In this document: in pieces, positions 1-7,957 of the stretch
Layout of the letters: each line of letters begins with the position of its first letter
Position numbering within the stretch: the stretch's first letter is position 1
DNA from: Nakamurella lactea DSM 19367
GTDB taxonomy: Bacteria; Actinomycetota; Actinomycetes; Mycobacteriales; Nakamurellaceae
Length of the DNA: 64,000 nucleotides
Direction: 5' to 3'
NCBI RefSeq assembly: GCF_000426645.1
Contig: NZ_AUFT01000007.1
Span: 186,001 to 250,000 of the forward strand
Position numbers and translations under genes: made by a program
The notes under the pieces: generated by a model
Told to the model about the DNA's origin: nothing
Seen by the model: only the letters and a program-made list of their open reading frames with translations
The model's database searches: none

Positions 1-1
1 C

Positions 2-508
2 CCGGAGGACATCTCGGTCCACGAGGCGGTGGCCGCGGGGATGTACACGCCGCGGTACGTCGGGATGCTGTCGTCGATCCTGCGGCTGCCGAGGTACTGG
101 CGCACAGTCAGGGCCGACCGGGCCGAAACCACCGCCGTGCTGCGCCTGGTCGGCGTCGACCACCTCGCCGATGCCGAAGCGGCATCACTGCCGCTGGGCA
201 CCCGGCGGCTGCTGGAAGTGGCGCGGGCACTGGTCTGCCGCCCGAAGGTGTTGCTGCTGGACGAGGTCGCCTCCGGACTCGACGAGGACGAGATCGAGCG
301 GTTGGCCGAGCTGATCAGGGCGATCCGGGCGGCCGGGACCACGGTCGTTTTGGTGGAGCACAACTTCAAGCTGGTCCTCGAACTCGCCGACACCATCCGG
401 GTACTCGCCCAGGGCGAGCTGATTGCCTCCGGGACGCCGGCCGAGATCGAGAACCATCCGCGGGTGTTGTCCGACTATCTGGGTGTACGGCAGGAAGGGA
501 TGCAGTGA
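2..508 (+). CDS. LivG-type ABC transporter ATPase, C-terminal part
   Basis: The gene is cut by the window start; codons run in phase from base 2. The visible ~168 residues are the second half of a branched-chain-amino-acid-type (HAAT/Liv family) ABC ATPase. A Walker B-like segment (VLLLDEVASGLD) is followed by the switch His (VEHNF) and the usual LivG tail. The Walker A motif lies outside the window. The signature segment reads LPLGTRRLLEVARAL rather than LSGGQ, and Walker B has DEV where DEP is usual. The stop overlaps the next ATPase start by one base (TGATG), so the two are co-translated. The permeases expected of a LivFGHM system should lie just upstream of the window. It probably energises the uptake system whose binding protein is at 2233. 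Confidence 0.85.
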   Translation, partial: PEDISVHEAVAAGMYTPRYVGMLSSILRLPRYWRTVRADRAETTAVLRLVGVDHLADAEAASLPLGTRRLLEVARALVCRPKVLLLDEVASGLDEDEIERLAELIRAIRAAGTTVVLVEHNFKLVLELADTIRVLAQGELIASGTPAEIENHPRVLSDYLGVRQEGMQ

Positions 509-1245
509 TGAGCACTGCTGAGGTGCTGCTGCAGGTGCGCAACCTGGCCACCGGATACGGCGACATCAGAGCCGTCTGGGACGTCTCACTGACCGTCCGG
601 GCCGGTGAGATGACGGTGCTGCTCGGCCGCAACGGTGCGGGCAAAACCACTACCCTGCGGGCGATCTCGGGACTCAACAAGGCGGACTCCGGGAGCATCG
701 AGTTCGCCGGTGAGGACGTCACCGGGATGCCGCCGCATCGCCGGGTGACCGCGGGGATGGCGTTGGTGCAGGAGGGCAAGCGGATCTTCCGGCGTCGCAC
801 CATCGAGGAGAACCTGCTGCTGGGCGGTTACACCCGCGGGCTCGGCAAACGGGCGCTGGAGCGCGAGGTTTCGGACGTCTACCAGCTGTTCCCCGCGTTG
901 GCCGATCGCAAGCACGTGACCTCGGGGCAACTGTCCGGTGGTCAGCAGCAGATGCTGGCCATCGGCCAGGCGCTGATGTCGAAGCCGAAGTTGCTGATGC
1001 TCGACGAGCCGTCCGGTGGTCTGGCGCCGGCCATCGTTGCCGAGGTGATGGCGACGGTTGCCGGACTGAAGGAGACCGGGATCGGCATTCTGCTGGTGGA
1101 GCAGGCGGTTGCCGCCTCGCTGGCGGTGGCCGATCGGGTGACGGTGCTCGACGTCGGCCGGGTGCTGTTGGACAAGCCGGCCGCCGAGATCACCGATACC
1201 GAGGTGTTGACCGAGGCTTACCTTGGCCGCGGCTCGACGAGCTGA
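508..1245 (+). CDS. LivF-type ABC transporter ATPase
   Basis: A complete second ATPase (245 aa) of a branched-chain-amino-acid-type ABC importer, acting on the inner face of the membrane. It has Walker A (LGRNGAGKTT), an LSGGQQQMLAIGQAL signature, Walker B (LLMLDEPSGGLAP) and the switch region LLVEQ, all canonical for LivF. I chose ATG 508 over GTG 505 because AGGAAGGGA lies just upstream. It follows the partial LivG directly. It ends convergent with the kstR2-like gene, leaving about 130 bases between their 3' ends. Family membership says high-affinity uptake of an organic acid or amino acid. The neighbourhood (KstR2-type repressor, ring-degradation genes) suggests a catabolic substrate rather than an amino acid, which is inference. 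Confidence 0.93.
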   Translation: MSTAEVLLQVRNLATGYGDIRAVWDVSLTVRAGEMTVLLGRNGAGKTTTLRAISGLNKADSGSIEFAGEDVTGMPPHRRVTAGMALVQEGKRIFRRRTIEENLLLGGYTRGLGKRALEREVSDVYQLFPALADRKHVTSGQLSGGQQQMLAIGQALMSKPKLLMLDEPSGGLAPAIVAEVMATVAGLKETGIGILLVEQAVAASLAVADRVTVLDVGRVLLDKPAAEITDTEVLTEAYLGRGSTS

Positions 1246-1378
1246 GTCGTTGGCGCGGTGAGTATCCGGAGGGCGGCGCGTCGCCACCGCACCGAGACGT
1301 CGCCTATGGCGCGGAAACGACCGGTTGGCGCGCCGCAACTGCTCCGAGACGTCGCGAACGGTCCCGGGCACGCCGCAA

Positions 1379-1963
1379 TCAGCGCGGGACGATGCCTTCC
1401 AGGAAGGTGGAGACGAAGTCGTCGGCGAACCGCTTCATCGAATACTGGTGGGTGGGCTTGAACCAGCGCACCGACAGCCACAAGGAATCGCGGATCAGTC
1501 GGTAGAGCACCCGCGGCGGGATGTCGTCCCGGAACGCGCCCGAGGTGACCCCGGCCTCGATCACCTTGATCCAGGTCTTGGAGATGGTGTTCGCCGCGGT
1601 CTTGATGTGGTCGTACCCCTGCAACGAGGTCAGGTACTTGCCGCTGTTCTGATAGATCTCGGTGGCATGCGGATGCGCCTCGATGACGCTGAGCGACGCC
1701 CGCACCAGTTCGGTGAGCTGGGTACGCGGGTCCGAATGCGCCGTCACCACGGCGGTGTACCGGTCGGTGAGATCGGCCAGATAGGACGACACGATCGCGT
1801 CCACCATCTCGTCCTTGGACTTGAAATGGTGGTAGAGGCTGCCCGACAGGATGCCGACGGCGTCGGCGATCTCGCGCACCGTGGTAGCGACGATTCCCTT
1901 GGCGGCGAACAGATCCGCCGCGTGCTCAAGGATGACGGTGCGGCGGTCGTGCGGTTCGGCCAT
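1379..1963 (-). CDS. kstR2: KstR2-like TetR-family repressor
   Basis: A 194-residue TetR regulator. The N-terminal helix-turn-helix (about residues 24-46, TTVREIADAVGILSGSLYHHF region) and the ligand-domain segments IYQ and YRLIRDSLWLSVRWFKP match what I recall of mycobacterial KstR2, the repressor of the HIP (last two steroid rings) regulon that is relieved by HIP-CoA. The start is ATG 1963, preceded by GAGAGG seven bases upstream, not the longer reading from 2023. An operator matching the KstR2 consensus overlaps its own -10 (2019-2032), so autoregulation is likely. It is divergent from the transporter binding-protein gene, which has its own operator. I name it by recalled similarity plus operator match; no alignment was run. 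Confidence 0.85.
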   Translation of the reverse strand: MAEPHDRRTVILEHAADLFAAKGIVATTVREIADAVGILSGSLYHHFKSKDEMVDAIVSSYLADLTDRYTAVVTAHSDPRTQLTELVRASLSVIEAHPHATEIYQNSGKYLTSLQGYDHIKTAANTISKTWIKVIEAGVTSGAFRDDIPPRVLYRLIRDSLWLSVRWFKPTHQYSMKRFADDFVSTFLEGIVPR

Positions 1964-2018
1964 GACGTTCCTCTCGACGCTGAACCCCGAAGACGACCTG
2001 AAGGTCGGCGAGGTACCG

Positions 2019-2032
2019 ATCAAGCGCTTGTT
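2019..2032 (-). promoter_or_regulatory. KstR2-type operator over the kstR2 promoter
   Basis: ATCAAGCGCTTGTT matches the KstR2 consensus AnCAAGnnCTTGnT at every fixed base. On the minus strand a good -10 (TATAAC, 2030-2035) overlaps the operator edge, with no clear -35. The site lies 56 bases before the kstR2 start codon, as expected of an autorepressed promoter. Confidence 0.85.
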
Positions 2033-2152
2033 ATACCACGCAGATCGGACCGGGCGACCGACGCGGATCCCGGAGAACCCGCAGGTTGTGCAGTCGGTGG
2101 CGTCCCTAGATTACGGCTGTGCAACGGACTGCGCAGCTTCAGTGGATTGCCC

Positions 2153-2199
2153 TTGACCAGCGGCGGGACTGGCCATAGCCTACCGACCAAGCGCTTGCT
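2153..2199 (+). promoter_or_regulatory. Promoter with KstR2-type operator upstream of the ABC binding-protein gene
   Basis: A -35-like TTGACC (2153-2158), 17-base spacer and weak -10 TAGCCT (2176-2181) are followed by the operator ACCAAGCGCTTGCT (2186-2199), which sits at the expected transcription start. The operator is identical to the one at 21196, and spacing from promoter to operator is nearly the same at both places. Binding there would block initiation of the binding-protein gene at 2233. Confidence 0.8.
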
Positions 2200-2232
2200 A
2201 CGGAAGCAAGCGGTCGATGAGGAGGGCTTGCC

Positions 2233-3516
2233 GTGAGAAAGCGTTTCGGAGCCGCTATTGCGATGGTCACGGTGGCCGCCCTGGTCACGGCGGCCTGCAG
2301 TCCAGCGCCGGATGAGAGCAGTCAGAGTTCGACGCCGGCCGCTGCCGGCAGCAGCGCCCAGGGATCGGCGGCCGCGTCAGGTGGCGGCAGCAGCTCCGAG
2401 CCGTATCGCATCGTCCAACTCATCGGCCAGAACCAGCCGGGTGCCGGTGCCCTGAACGCCAAGGCGGCGGTGCAGGCGGCAACGGCGGCCGTCGCGGTGC
2501 TCAACGCGAACGGCGGCGTTCTCGGCCACAAGGTCGAGCTGGAAATCATCGACGACGGCGGCGATCCGACCCAGGCGGTGACCAAGCTTCAGCAGCGACT
2601 GTCGTCCGGAGAAAAACCGAACCTGATCCTGCCGGGCAACACCAGCGCCGAGGCGCTGCCGATGGCACCGATCATCACCGAGGCCGGCATCCTTTCGGTC
2701 CAGCAGGCCAGTGCGGACGCCCTGGACGACCCGGCCAAGTACCCGTACTTCTTCAAGACCCCGCCGGTCCCGGCCAGCTGGGCGCAGTCGCTGGCCGAGT
2801 ACGCGAAGAAGAACGGTGCCACCAAGATCGCGATGATCGCCGGCAAGGATGCCTTCGGTCAGGCCACCGCAGAGGCGACCAGGGTCGCGTTGAAGGATGC
2901 CGGTCTGCAATTGGTCGGCGACGAGACGTACGCCGCCGAGGATCTGGACATGACTGCTCAGCTCGAGCGGCTCAAGGCCACCAACCCGGATCTGCTGTTC
3001 ATGCAGGGGGCCGGGTCGCCCATCGGGTACGTGTTGGAGAGCCGGGAGAAGATCGGCTGGACCGATGTCCCGCTGATCGCCGATTCGACCGCTTCGGTCA
3101 CTTCCCTGCTCAATCAACCGGCACCGGACGGCCTCGTCGGCACCGATCAGGCCAAGAACGTGTCTGTCCAGGTGCTGGCTGCTGCCGTTGAAGGGTCACC
3201 GGGTGCGAACCCTGGAGCCATGGAGAAGATGCTGGCCGCGCTGAAGGCCGTCGGTCCGATCAACCTGCCGCTGAACGTCTACTTCGCCTACGACGCCGTG
3301 ATGCTGGCGGCCAAGGCCGCCGAGGAGACCAACACCATCACCGATGCGGCCGCCCAGGCCAAGTGGCTGGAGACGGTGACGCCCGACACCGAGGGTCTGT
3401 GGGCGCTGACGAAGTACACCTTCACCGCCGAGTCGCACGGCCCCGCTGTCGACACGTCGCAGGTCGAGATCATCCCGGCGACCACTCTGGTCGACGGTCA
3501 ATACCCGAAGTCCTGA
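2233..3516 (+). CDS. Substrate-binding lipoprotein of a Liv-type ABC importer
   Basis: A 427-residue extracytoplasmic binding protein of the branched-chain-amino-acid/amide family (type I periplasmic fold). The N-terminus is a lipoprotein signal (MRKRFGAAIAMVTVAALVTAAC, lipobox TAAC), followed by a Ser/Ala/Gly-rich linker to about residue 55 and then the ligand domain. The start is GTG 2233 with GGAGGG upstream. It is separated from the two ATPase genes by the divergent kstR2 gene. Its promoter carries a perfect KstR2-type operator, so its substrate is probably an intermediate or precursor of the ring-degradation pathway. Known steroid degraders import cholesterol through Mce4, so a KstR2-linked Liv-type importer is unusual. 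The ligand cannot be read from the sequence. Confidence 0.9.
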   Translation: MRKRFGAAIAMVTVAALVTAACSPAPDESSQSSTPAAAGSSAQGSAAASGGGSSSEPYRIVQLIGQNQPGAGALNAKAAVQAATAAVAVLNANGGVLGHKVELEIIDDGGDPTQAVTKLQQRLSSGEKPNLILPGNTSAEALPMAPIITEAGILSVQQASADALDDPAKYPYFFKTPPVPASWAQSLAEYAKKNGATKIAMIAGKDAFGQATAEATRVALKDAGLQLVGDETYAAEDLDMTAQLERLKATNPDLLFMQGAGSPIGYVLESREKIGWTDVPLIADSTASVTSLLNQPAPDGLVGTDQAKNVSVQVLAAAVEGSPGANPGAMEKMLAALKAVGPINLPLNVYFAYDAVMLAAKAAEETNTITDAAAQAKWLETVTPDTEGLWALTKYTFTAESHGPAVDTSQVEIIPATTLVDGQYPKS

Positions 3517-3524
3517 CCTGACTG

Positions 3525-3570
3525 CCCGGCCCGTCACTGCTGTTCAGCGGTGGCGGGCCGGGTTTCTTTT
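3525..3570 (+). terminator. Intrinsic terminator after the binding-protein gene
   Basis: A long hairpin with outer arms CCCGGCCCG (3525-3533) and CGGGCCGGG (3554-3562) and an inner stem with one G-T type mismatch is followed by TTTCTTTT. It begins eight bases after the binding-protein stop and should end that transcript or limit read-through into the SDR gene. Confidence 0.85.
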
Positions 3571-3609
3571 CCGCTCCCGCCTCTCGGCGGACACGCCCGG
3601 AAGGCGCTG

Positions 3610-4497
3610 ATGAGTACACCGGCAACACCCCTGACACTGGCCGGACGGGCGGTGGTGATCACCGGCGCCGGACGCGGACTGGGAGCCGCCTATGCCGCCG
3701 CGGTCGCCGCCGCGGGTGCCGCCGTGGTGGTCAACGACATCGATGACGCCGAAGCACGGCGAACGGCGGACGCGATCGTCGCCGACGGTGGCCGGGCGGT
3801 GAGTCACCCGGCCGATATCACCGACTGGGAGCAGGCCGACCGGCTGATCGACCGCTGCGTGCAGGAGTTCGGCGCGATCGACGGCCTGGTCAACAACGCC
3901 GGCTACTTCGCGCTGTCCTTGCCACAGGACCAGCAGCCGGAGCCGTTGCGGCGCACCATCGACGTCAACCTGTTCGGCACCGCGGCCTGCGGCGTGCACG
4001 CCCTGCGCCGAATGGTCGAACAGGGTCGCGGGGTGGTGGTCAACGTCACCTCCGGCGAACAGATGGGCAAGACCGCATCGGCGATCTACGGAGCCACGAA
4101 GGCCGGCGTCGCGACGCTCACCTACTCCTGGGCAGAGGACATGCGCGAGCACGGCATCAGGGTGAACGCCATCTCGCCGAATGCCCACACCAGGATGGCC
4201 ACCATCTACGAGCAGTTCCGCGGCGCCGCCGGCAGTCAGAACATCGGGCTCGCCCCGGAACTGAACGCCCCCCTGGTCGTCTACCTGCTGTCCGACCTGA
4301 GCGCTGCCGTCACCGGACAGGTGGTGCGGCTCAACGGGTCCGAGCTGATGCTCGGCACGCACCCGGCCAACCTGGATCCGGTGCGCAGCTGCGACGACTG
4401 GACGGTCGAGGCGATCGCTGAGGTCTTCGACACCGATTTCGTCCAGCGCCTGCAACCGGCGGGCGTGCGCCGGGTGCGCACCGAAGTCCTGGACTGA
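3610..4497 (+). CDS. SDR-family oxidoreductase
   Basis: A 295-residue classical short-chain dehydrogenase/reductase. It has the Rossmann motif TGAGRGLG near residue 20, NNAG, a catalytic Ser in NVTSGE and YGATK (Tyr-x3-Lys). The start is ATG 3610, preceded by GGAAGG; an in-frame extension to 3550 overlaps the terminator and looks non-coding. A C-terminal extension of about 40 residues beyond the SDR core resembles the fold of multifunctional-enzyme-type hydroxyacyl-CoA dehydrogenases, and the NDIDDAEA segment after beta-2 suggests NAD(H). It probably oxidises a hydroxy intermediate of the same pathway; the substrate is unknown. Confidence 0.85.
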   Translation: MSTPATPLTLAGRAVVITGAGRGLGAAYAAAVAAAGAAVVVNDIDDAEARRTADAIVADGGRAVSHPADITDWEQADRLIDRCVQEFGAIDGLVNNAGYFALSLPQDQQPEPLRRTIDVNLFGTAACGVHALRRMVEQGRGVVVNVTSGEQMGKTASAIYGATKAGVATLTYSWAEDMREHGIRVNAISPNAHTRMATIYEQFRGAAGSQNIGLAPELNAPLVVYLLSDLSAAVTGQVVRLNGSELMLGTHPANLDPVRSCDDWTVEAIAEVFDTDFVQRLQPAGVRRVRTEVLD

Positions 4498-4548
4498 CAC
4501 CGGTTGCCGTGCCAGGCGACCACCGAAAACTTCACCGAACGGGGCATC

Positions 4549-5387
4549 GTGACCAGCGCATCCAACGAACCGGGCGGGCCGACGATCGGCCACCAGAACC
4601 TCACCTGCGTCAGCGGGATGGCGGCGGCAGCCTGGCCGCTGCCTGACGAGCTCGCCATGTATCGACGGATCGACACCGACCTGGCCGGCCTCCCGTCGCA
4701 CAAGACGGCCGCCTTCGGACACGACCGGTCGATCGCCGAGATCGCCCGCAGCGGAGTACAGATCGGATATCTGGTCCATCCGCTCACCGCGGATCCGGCC
4801 GATGACGCGGGTTGGGCCGAGCAGCTCGACGGGCTGCGGGCGGCGGTCGACATCGCCGCCGCGGTCGACGCAGCGCGGGTCTACCTGACCTCCGGGCCGT
4901 CCGGGGGTGCCAGCTGGGAGCAGGCGGCGGAGTTGTTCGTCGGCCGGCTGACGCCGGTGGTCGAGTATGCGGGCGAGCGCGGCATCCGGTTGGCCGTGGA
5001 GAACACCCTGCCGGTGCGCTGCGACCTGAGCTTCACCCACAGTGTGCGGGACGCCATGGCGCTGGCCAGGATGTCCGGCATGGGCCTCTGCCTCGACTTC
5101 TACTGCTGCTGGCAGGAGGGTGGACTGGCCGAGCGGCTACGCGAAGGACTCGATCTGGTCGAACTGGTCCAGGTGAGCGATTTCGTCGTCGGCACGCAGA
5201 CTTTTCCGAACCGCTGGGTGCCCGGTGACGCCGATCTGCCGATCGCCAGGCTGCTGGCGGAGCTGTTGGCCCTGGGTACTCCGGGATCGTCGATCTCGAA
5301 CTGGCCGGACCGGAGATCGAGCGGGAGGGCGCCGAGTCTGCGCTGCGCCGCGGCGTCGGCTGGTTGCGGCGAGAGTTGGCTCGCTGA
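4549..5387 (+). CDS. Xylose-isomerase-like TIM-barrel protein, frameshifted near its 3' end
   Basis: Encodes a sugar-phosphate-isomerase/epimerase-like TIM barrel of about 279 residues. Motifs are RLAVENTLP, LCLDFYCCW and LVQVSDF, typical metal-site strands of the family. The reading frame breaks near 5275-5277: the upstream frame runs on to 5472 with unrelated sequence, while the +1 frame from TAC 5277 continues as YSGIVDLELAGPEIEREG and stops at TGA 5387, which is the expected last strand and helix. One base is missing from a GGN codon. The start is uncertain; GTG 4549 follows ACGGGG, and TTG 4504 is also possible. The role in the island is unknown; relatives include isomerases and inosose dehydratases. 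The break may be a sequencing error, since the amidase at 19197 has the same kind of lesion. Confidence 0.7.
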
Positions 5388-5451
5388 ACCCGATCGGCGC
5401 CCGGACGGCAACTCCGGCGCGGCAAACCCGACACAGATGACGCGCCGCCTC

Positions 5452-5480
5452 TTGACACCAAGCAAGCGCTAGCTTCTAAT
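5452..5480 (+). promoter_or_regulatory. Near-consensus promoter with KstR2-like box in its spacer
   Basis: TTGACA (5452-5457), exactly 17 bases, then TCTAAT (5475-5480) is the best sigma-A-type promoter in the window. Its spacer contains AGCAAGCGCTAGCT (5461-5474), a KstR2-type box with one mismatch. It points rightwards. No plus-strand gene follows until the monooxygenase at 6275, so a transcript would first run antisense through the padR-like gene. Confidence 0.65.
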
Positions 5481-5486
5481 CAAAGG

Positions 5487-5503
5487 TATGCCTATTAGGC
5501 ATA
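5487..5503. promoter_or_regulatory. Perfect 8+1+8 inverted repeat at the predicted start site
   Basis: TATGCCTA-T-TAGGCATA is a perfect 17-base inverted repeat, seven bases after the -10 at 5475. Its AT-richness stands out. It could be an operator for a dimeric regulator such as the adjacent PadR protein, or a 5' hairpin of the transcript. It is the main structured content of the 5388-5600 gap apart from the promoter. Confidence 0.5.
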
Positions 5504-5600
5504 GGGCGTTGGGCGGTGGCGCGCCGGGTCCGACGAGACAGCCGCAACGCAGCGACCAGGGACGGCGGTGAGCGCGATGGCCAGGGCGAAGGACGGTTGG

Positions 5601-6218
5601 CTATGGAGTCGCGGCCGGGTGTCCGGTCTCGTCGATGTCGGCCGTCGCCAGCTCGCGCAGATCCTGCAGCAGCGCATCGGTCAACGCGATCTCCGCCTGG
5701 TAGTAGCGATGCGACCAACGCAGCGCGAGCTCAGGGTAGGCCCAGGTGCCGCGGCGGGCTCCCTGCTCGTGCGCCGCGGATCGTTCGGCGAGCTCGACCA
5801 TTCGGGCCCGGTGGGCCGCCAGCAGTTCTTCCAGCTGCTCGGGTTCGGCCAGGTGACCGAGCCAGACCCGCATCAGCAGCGAGTGTTTCAGCACGGATGG
5901 ATCCAGCGGCGCGCTGGACACCCACTGCTGCACGGCATCCCGGCCGGCCGGAGTGATCGCGTACACCCGGCGGTCGTGCGGTCCGTCGGTGTGCTCGTCG
6001 CGGGAGGTGACGAACCCCAGGGCCGCCAACCGCTTCAGCTGGCTGTAGATCTGGCTGAAACTCGGACTCCAGTAGAAGAACTTGATGCTCTCCTCGGCCC
6101 ACTTCTTCAGGTCGTAGCCGGACAACTCCTCGCCGAAGGCCAGCAGACCCAGTACCGCGTAGCTGGTGGTCGGCAGTGCCGGCGGCTCGACCGCGTGCTC
6201 GCTGGGGTCGGCTGGCAT
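5601..6218 (-). CDS. PadR-family transcriptional regulator
   Basis: A 205-residue PadR regulator. The N-terminal winged helix (about residues 18-95: YAVLGLLAFGEELSGYDLKK, SQIYSQLKRLAALGFV, YAITPAGRDAVQQW) is followed by a C-terminal helical dimerisation domain rich in Glu/Leu/Arg. PadR proteins usually repress a divergent or nearby detoxification or catabolic gene and respond to small aromatic or lipophilic ligands. It is divergent from the Baeyer-Villiger monooxygenase gene with only 56 bases between start codons, so joint control of both is likely. A rightward promoter at 5452 would transcribe its antisense strand. Confidence 0.88.
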   Translation of the reverse strand: MPADPSEHAVEPPALPTTSYAVLGLLAFGEELSGYDLKKWAEESIKFFYWSPSFSQIYSQLKRLAALGFVTSRDEHTDGPHDRRVYAITPAGRDAVQQWVSSAPLDPSVLKHSLLMRVWLGHLAEPEQLEELLAAHRARMVELAERSAAHEQGARRGTWAYPELALRWSHRYYQAEIALTDALLQDLRELATADIDETGHPAATP

Positions 6219-6274
6219 GGGCAGACCCTACCGCGCCGGCCTACGCCGACGATCGAGAAACGAAGGGACATCGG

Positions 6275-7957
6275 ATGACAGCCAGCGACGGGTCGGATAC
6301 CGCCGGTCAGGCGGCACCGGCGCAACGGCAGGTCGAGGCGCTGGTGATCGGTCTCGGCTTCGCCGGACTCTCCGCCGTGCACCAGCTCCGCGAGCGAGGT
6401 GTCGACGTGCATGCGCTCGACGCCGCCGGCGGCCCGGGCGGGATCTGGTACTGGAACCGATACCCGGGGGCGCGCTGCGATGTGCAGAGCCTGTGGTACT
6501 CGTACGGGTTCTCCGACGAACTGCAACAGGAGTGGGAGTGGAGCGAGAAGTACGCAAGGCAGCCGGAGATCCTGCGTTACGCCGAACATGTCACCGACAG
6601 ATTCGACCTACGTCGGGACTGCACGTTCTCCACCAGGGTCACGGCGGCCGAGTTCGACGCCGGGGCCGACCGCTGGGAGGTCGTCACCGACACCGGAACC
6701 CGGATCAGGGCCCGGTTTCTGGTCACCGCAACGGGATGTCTGTCGTCATCCCGGATTCCCGAGCTGACGAACGCCGATGCCTTCCGCGGGCGGACCTTCC
6801 ACACCGGTCAGTGGCCGCACCAGCCGGTCGATTTCACCGGTCGCCGGGTCGGAGTGATCGGCACCGGATCGTCGGGTATCCAGATCATTCCGATGCTGGC
6901 CGCGGTCGCCGACAGGCTGACGGTCTTCCAGCGGACGGCCAATTTCTCGATCCCGGCCCGCAATCGGCCCTACACCCCCGAGGAACAGCGCTCGGTGAAG
7001 GCGGACTATCCCGGGATCCGGGTGGCGCAACGCCGCTCCCATGCCGGCGCACTGCACTCCGGCACCGGCAGGTCGGTACTGGACGTCACCCAGGAGCAGC
7101 TCGCGATCGAGTTGGAAAGCCGCTGGGAGGCAGGCGGAACGGCGTTCATGGGATCGTTCACCGACATCCTGTCCGACGACCGGGCCAACCACCTGGTCGC
7201 CGAGTTCGCCCGGGACAAGATCCGCCGGATCGTCACCGATCCGGAGACCGCGGAGAAGCTCGTTCCGCGCGGGCATCCGATCGGCGCCAAGCGGATCTGC
7301 GTCGACGACCACTACTTCGAGACGTTCAATCGCGACAACGTCGACCTGGTCGACGTCAACGCCGAGGCACTGAGCGGATTCACCGAGAACGGGCTGTGCG
7401 CCGGCAGCCGTGAGATCGCGCTGGACGACGTGGTCTTCGCGACCGGCTACGACGCAATGACCGGTGCACTGACCCGGATGGGTATCCGCGGGAGGGACGG
7501 CTTGAGCCTGGAACAGGCTTGGCGCGCCGGGCCGCGGTCCTATCTCGGCATTGCCGTGCACGGCTTCCCCAATCTGTTCATCGCCGCCGGACCCGGCAGC
7601 CCGTCGGTGATGGTGAACGGCGTCATGGCCGGTGAACAACATGCGGAGTGGATCGCCGACGCGATCGCCTTCCTCGGGGCGAACGGCATCAGCCGGATCG
7701 AGGCCCGGCGCGCCGACCAGGATGCCTGGGTGCAGCACGTCAACGACGTCGCAGCGAAAACCCTGTTCCCGAAGGCGAACTCCTGGTACATGGGCGCCAA
7801 CGTGCCCGGCAAGCCGCGGGTCTTCATGCCGTATACGGGTGGTTTCAACAACTATGTCGACACCTGCGCCAGGGTCGCCGCCGACGGCTACGCCGGCTTC
7901 GACCTGTCCGCCCAGAGCACCGGCGCCGCGGCTGCCAGGTTGCGCGGTTCGCGATGA
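6275..7957 (+). CDS. Type I Baeyer-Villiger monooxygenase
   Basis: A 560-residue flavin enzyme that inserts oxygen next to a ketone, giving an ester or lactone at the expense of NADPH and O2. An FAD-binding GLGFAG (residues 26-31) is followed by GGIWYWNRYPGARCD, the Baeyer-Villiger fingerprint FxGxxxHxxxWP (FRGRTFHTGQWP, residues 170-181) and a NADPH-binding GTGSSG (196-201). Length fits cyclohexanone- and steroid-type enzymes. ATG 6275 follows AAGGGA. It heads a long operon and overlaps the next gene as ATGA. With an esterase-like protein two genes on, it suggests oxygenation and opening of an alicyclic ketone. The substrate is not evident; a steroid D-ring ketone or hydrindanone would suit the context. 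Confidence 0.93.
   Translation: MTASDGSDTAGQAAPAQRQVEALVIGLGFAGLSAVHQLRERGVDVHALDAAGGPGGIWYWNRYPGARCDVQSLWYSYGFSDELQQEWEWSEKYARQPEILRYAEHVTDRFDLRRDCTFSTRVTAAEFDAGADRWEVVTDTGTRIRARFLVTATGCLSSSRIPELTNADAFRGRTFHTGQWPHQPVDFTGRRVGVIGTGSSGIQIIPMLAAVADRLTVFQRTANFSIPARNRPYTPEEQRSVKADYPGIRVAQRRSHAGALHSGTGRSVLDVTQEQLAIELESRWEAGGTAFMGSFTDILSDDRANHLVAEFARDKIRRIVTDPETAEKLVPRGHPIGAKRICVDDHYFETFNRDNVDLVDVNAEALSGFTENGLCAGSREIALDDVVFATGYDAMTGALTRMGIRGRDGLSLEQAWRAGPRSYLGIAVHGFPNLFIAAGPGSPSVMVNGVMAGEQHAEWIADAIAFLGANGISRIEARRADQDAWVQHVNDVAAKTLFPKANSWYMGANVPGKPRVFMPYTGGFNNYVDTCARVAADGYAGFDLSAQSTGAAAARLRGSR

Noticed and set aside
1246-1378. Short repeats (GAGACGTCGC twice, TTGGCGCG twice) between livF and kstR2 ends.
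   Set aside because: Too short and irregular to call a feature; no hairpin with a T-run seen.
3544-5040. 498-codon minus-strand open frame across the SDR and TIM-barrel genes.
   Set aside because: The plus strand holds two recognisable proteins there; the minus frame is low-complexity His/Arg/Val-rich shadow.
5568-6278. Long plus-strand open frame (236 codons) antisense to padR.
   Set aside because: Composition is Gln/Arg/Gly-rich without motifs, and it mirrors a clear PadR protein on the other strand; it is a high-GC shadow frame.
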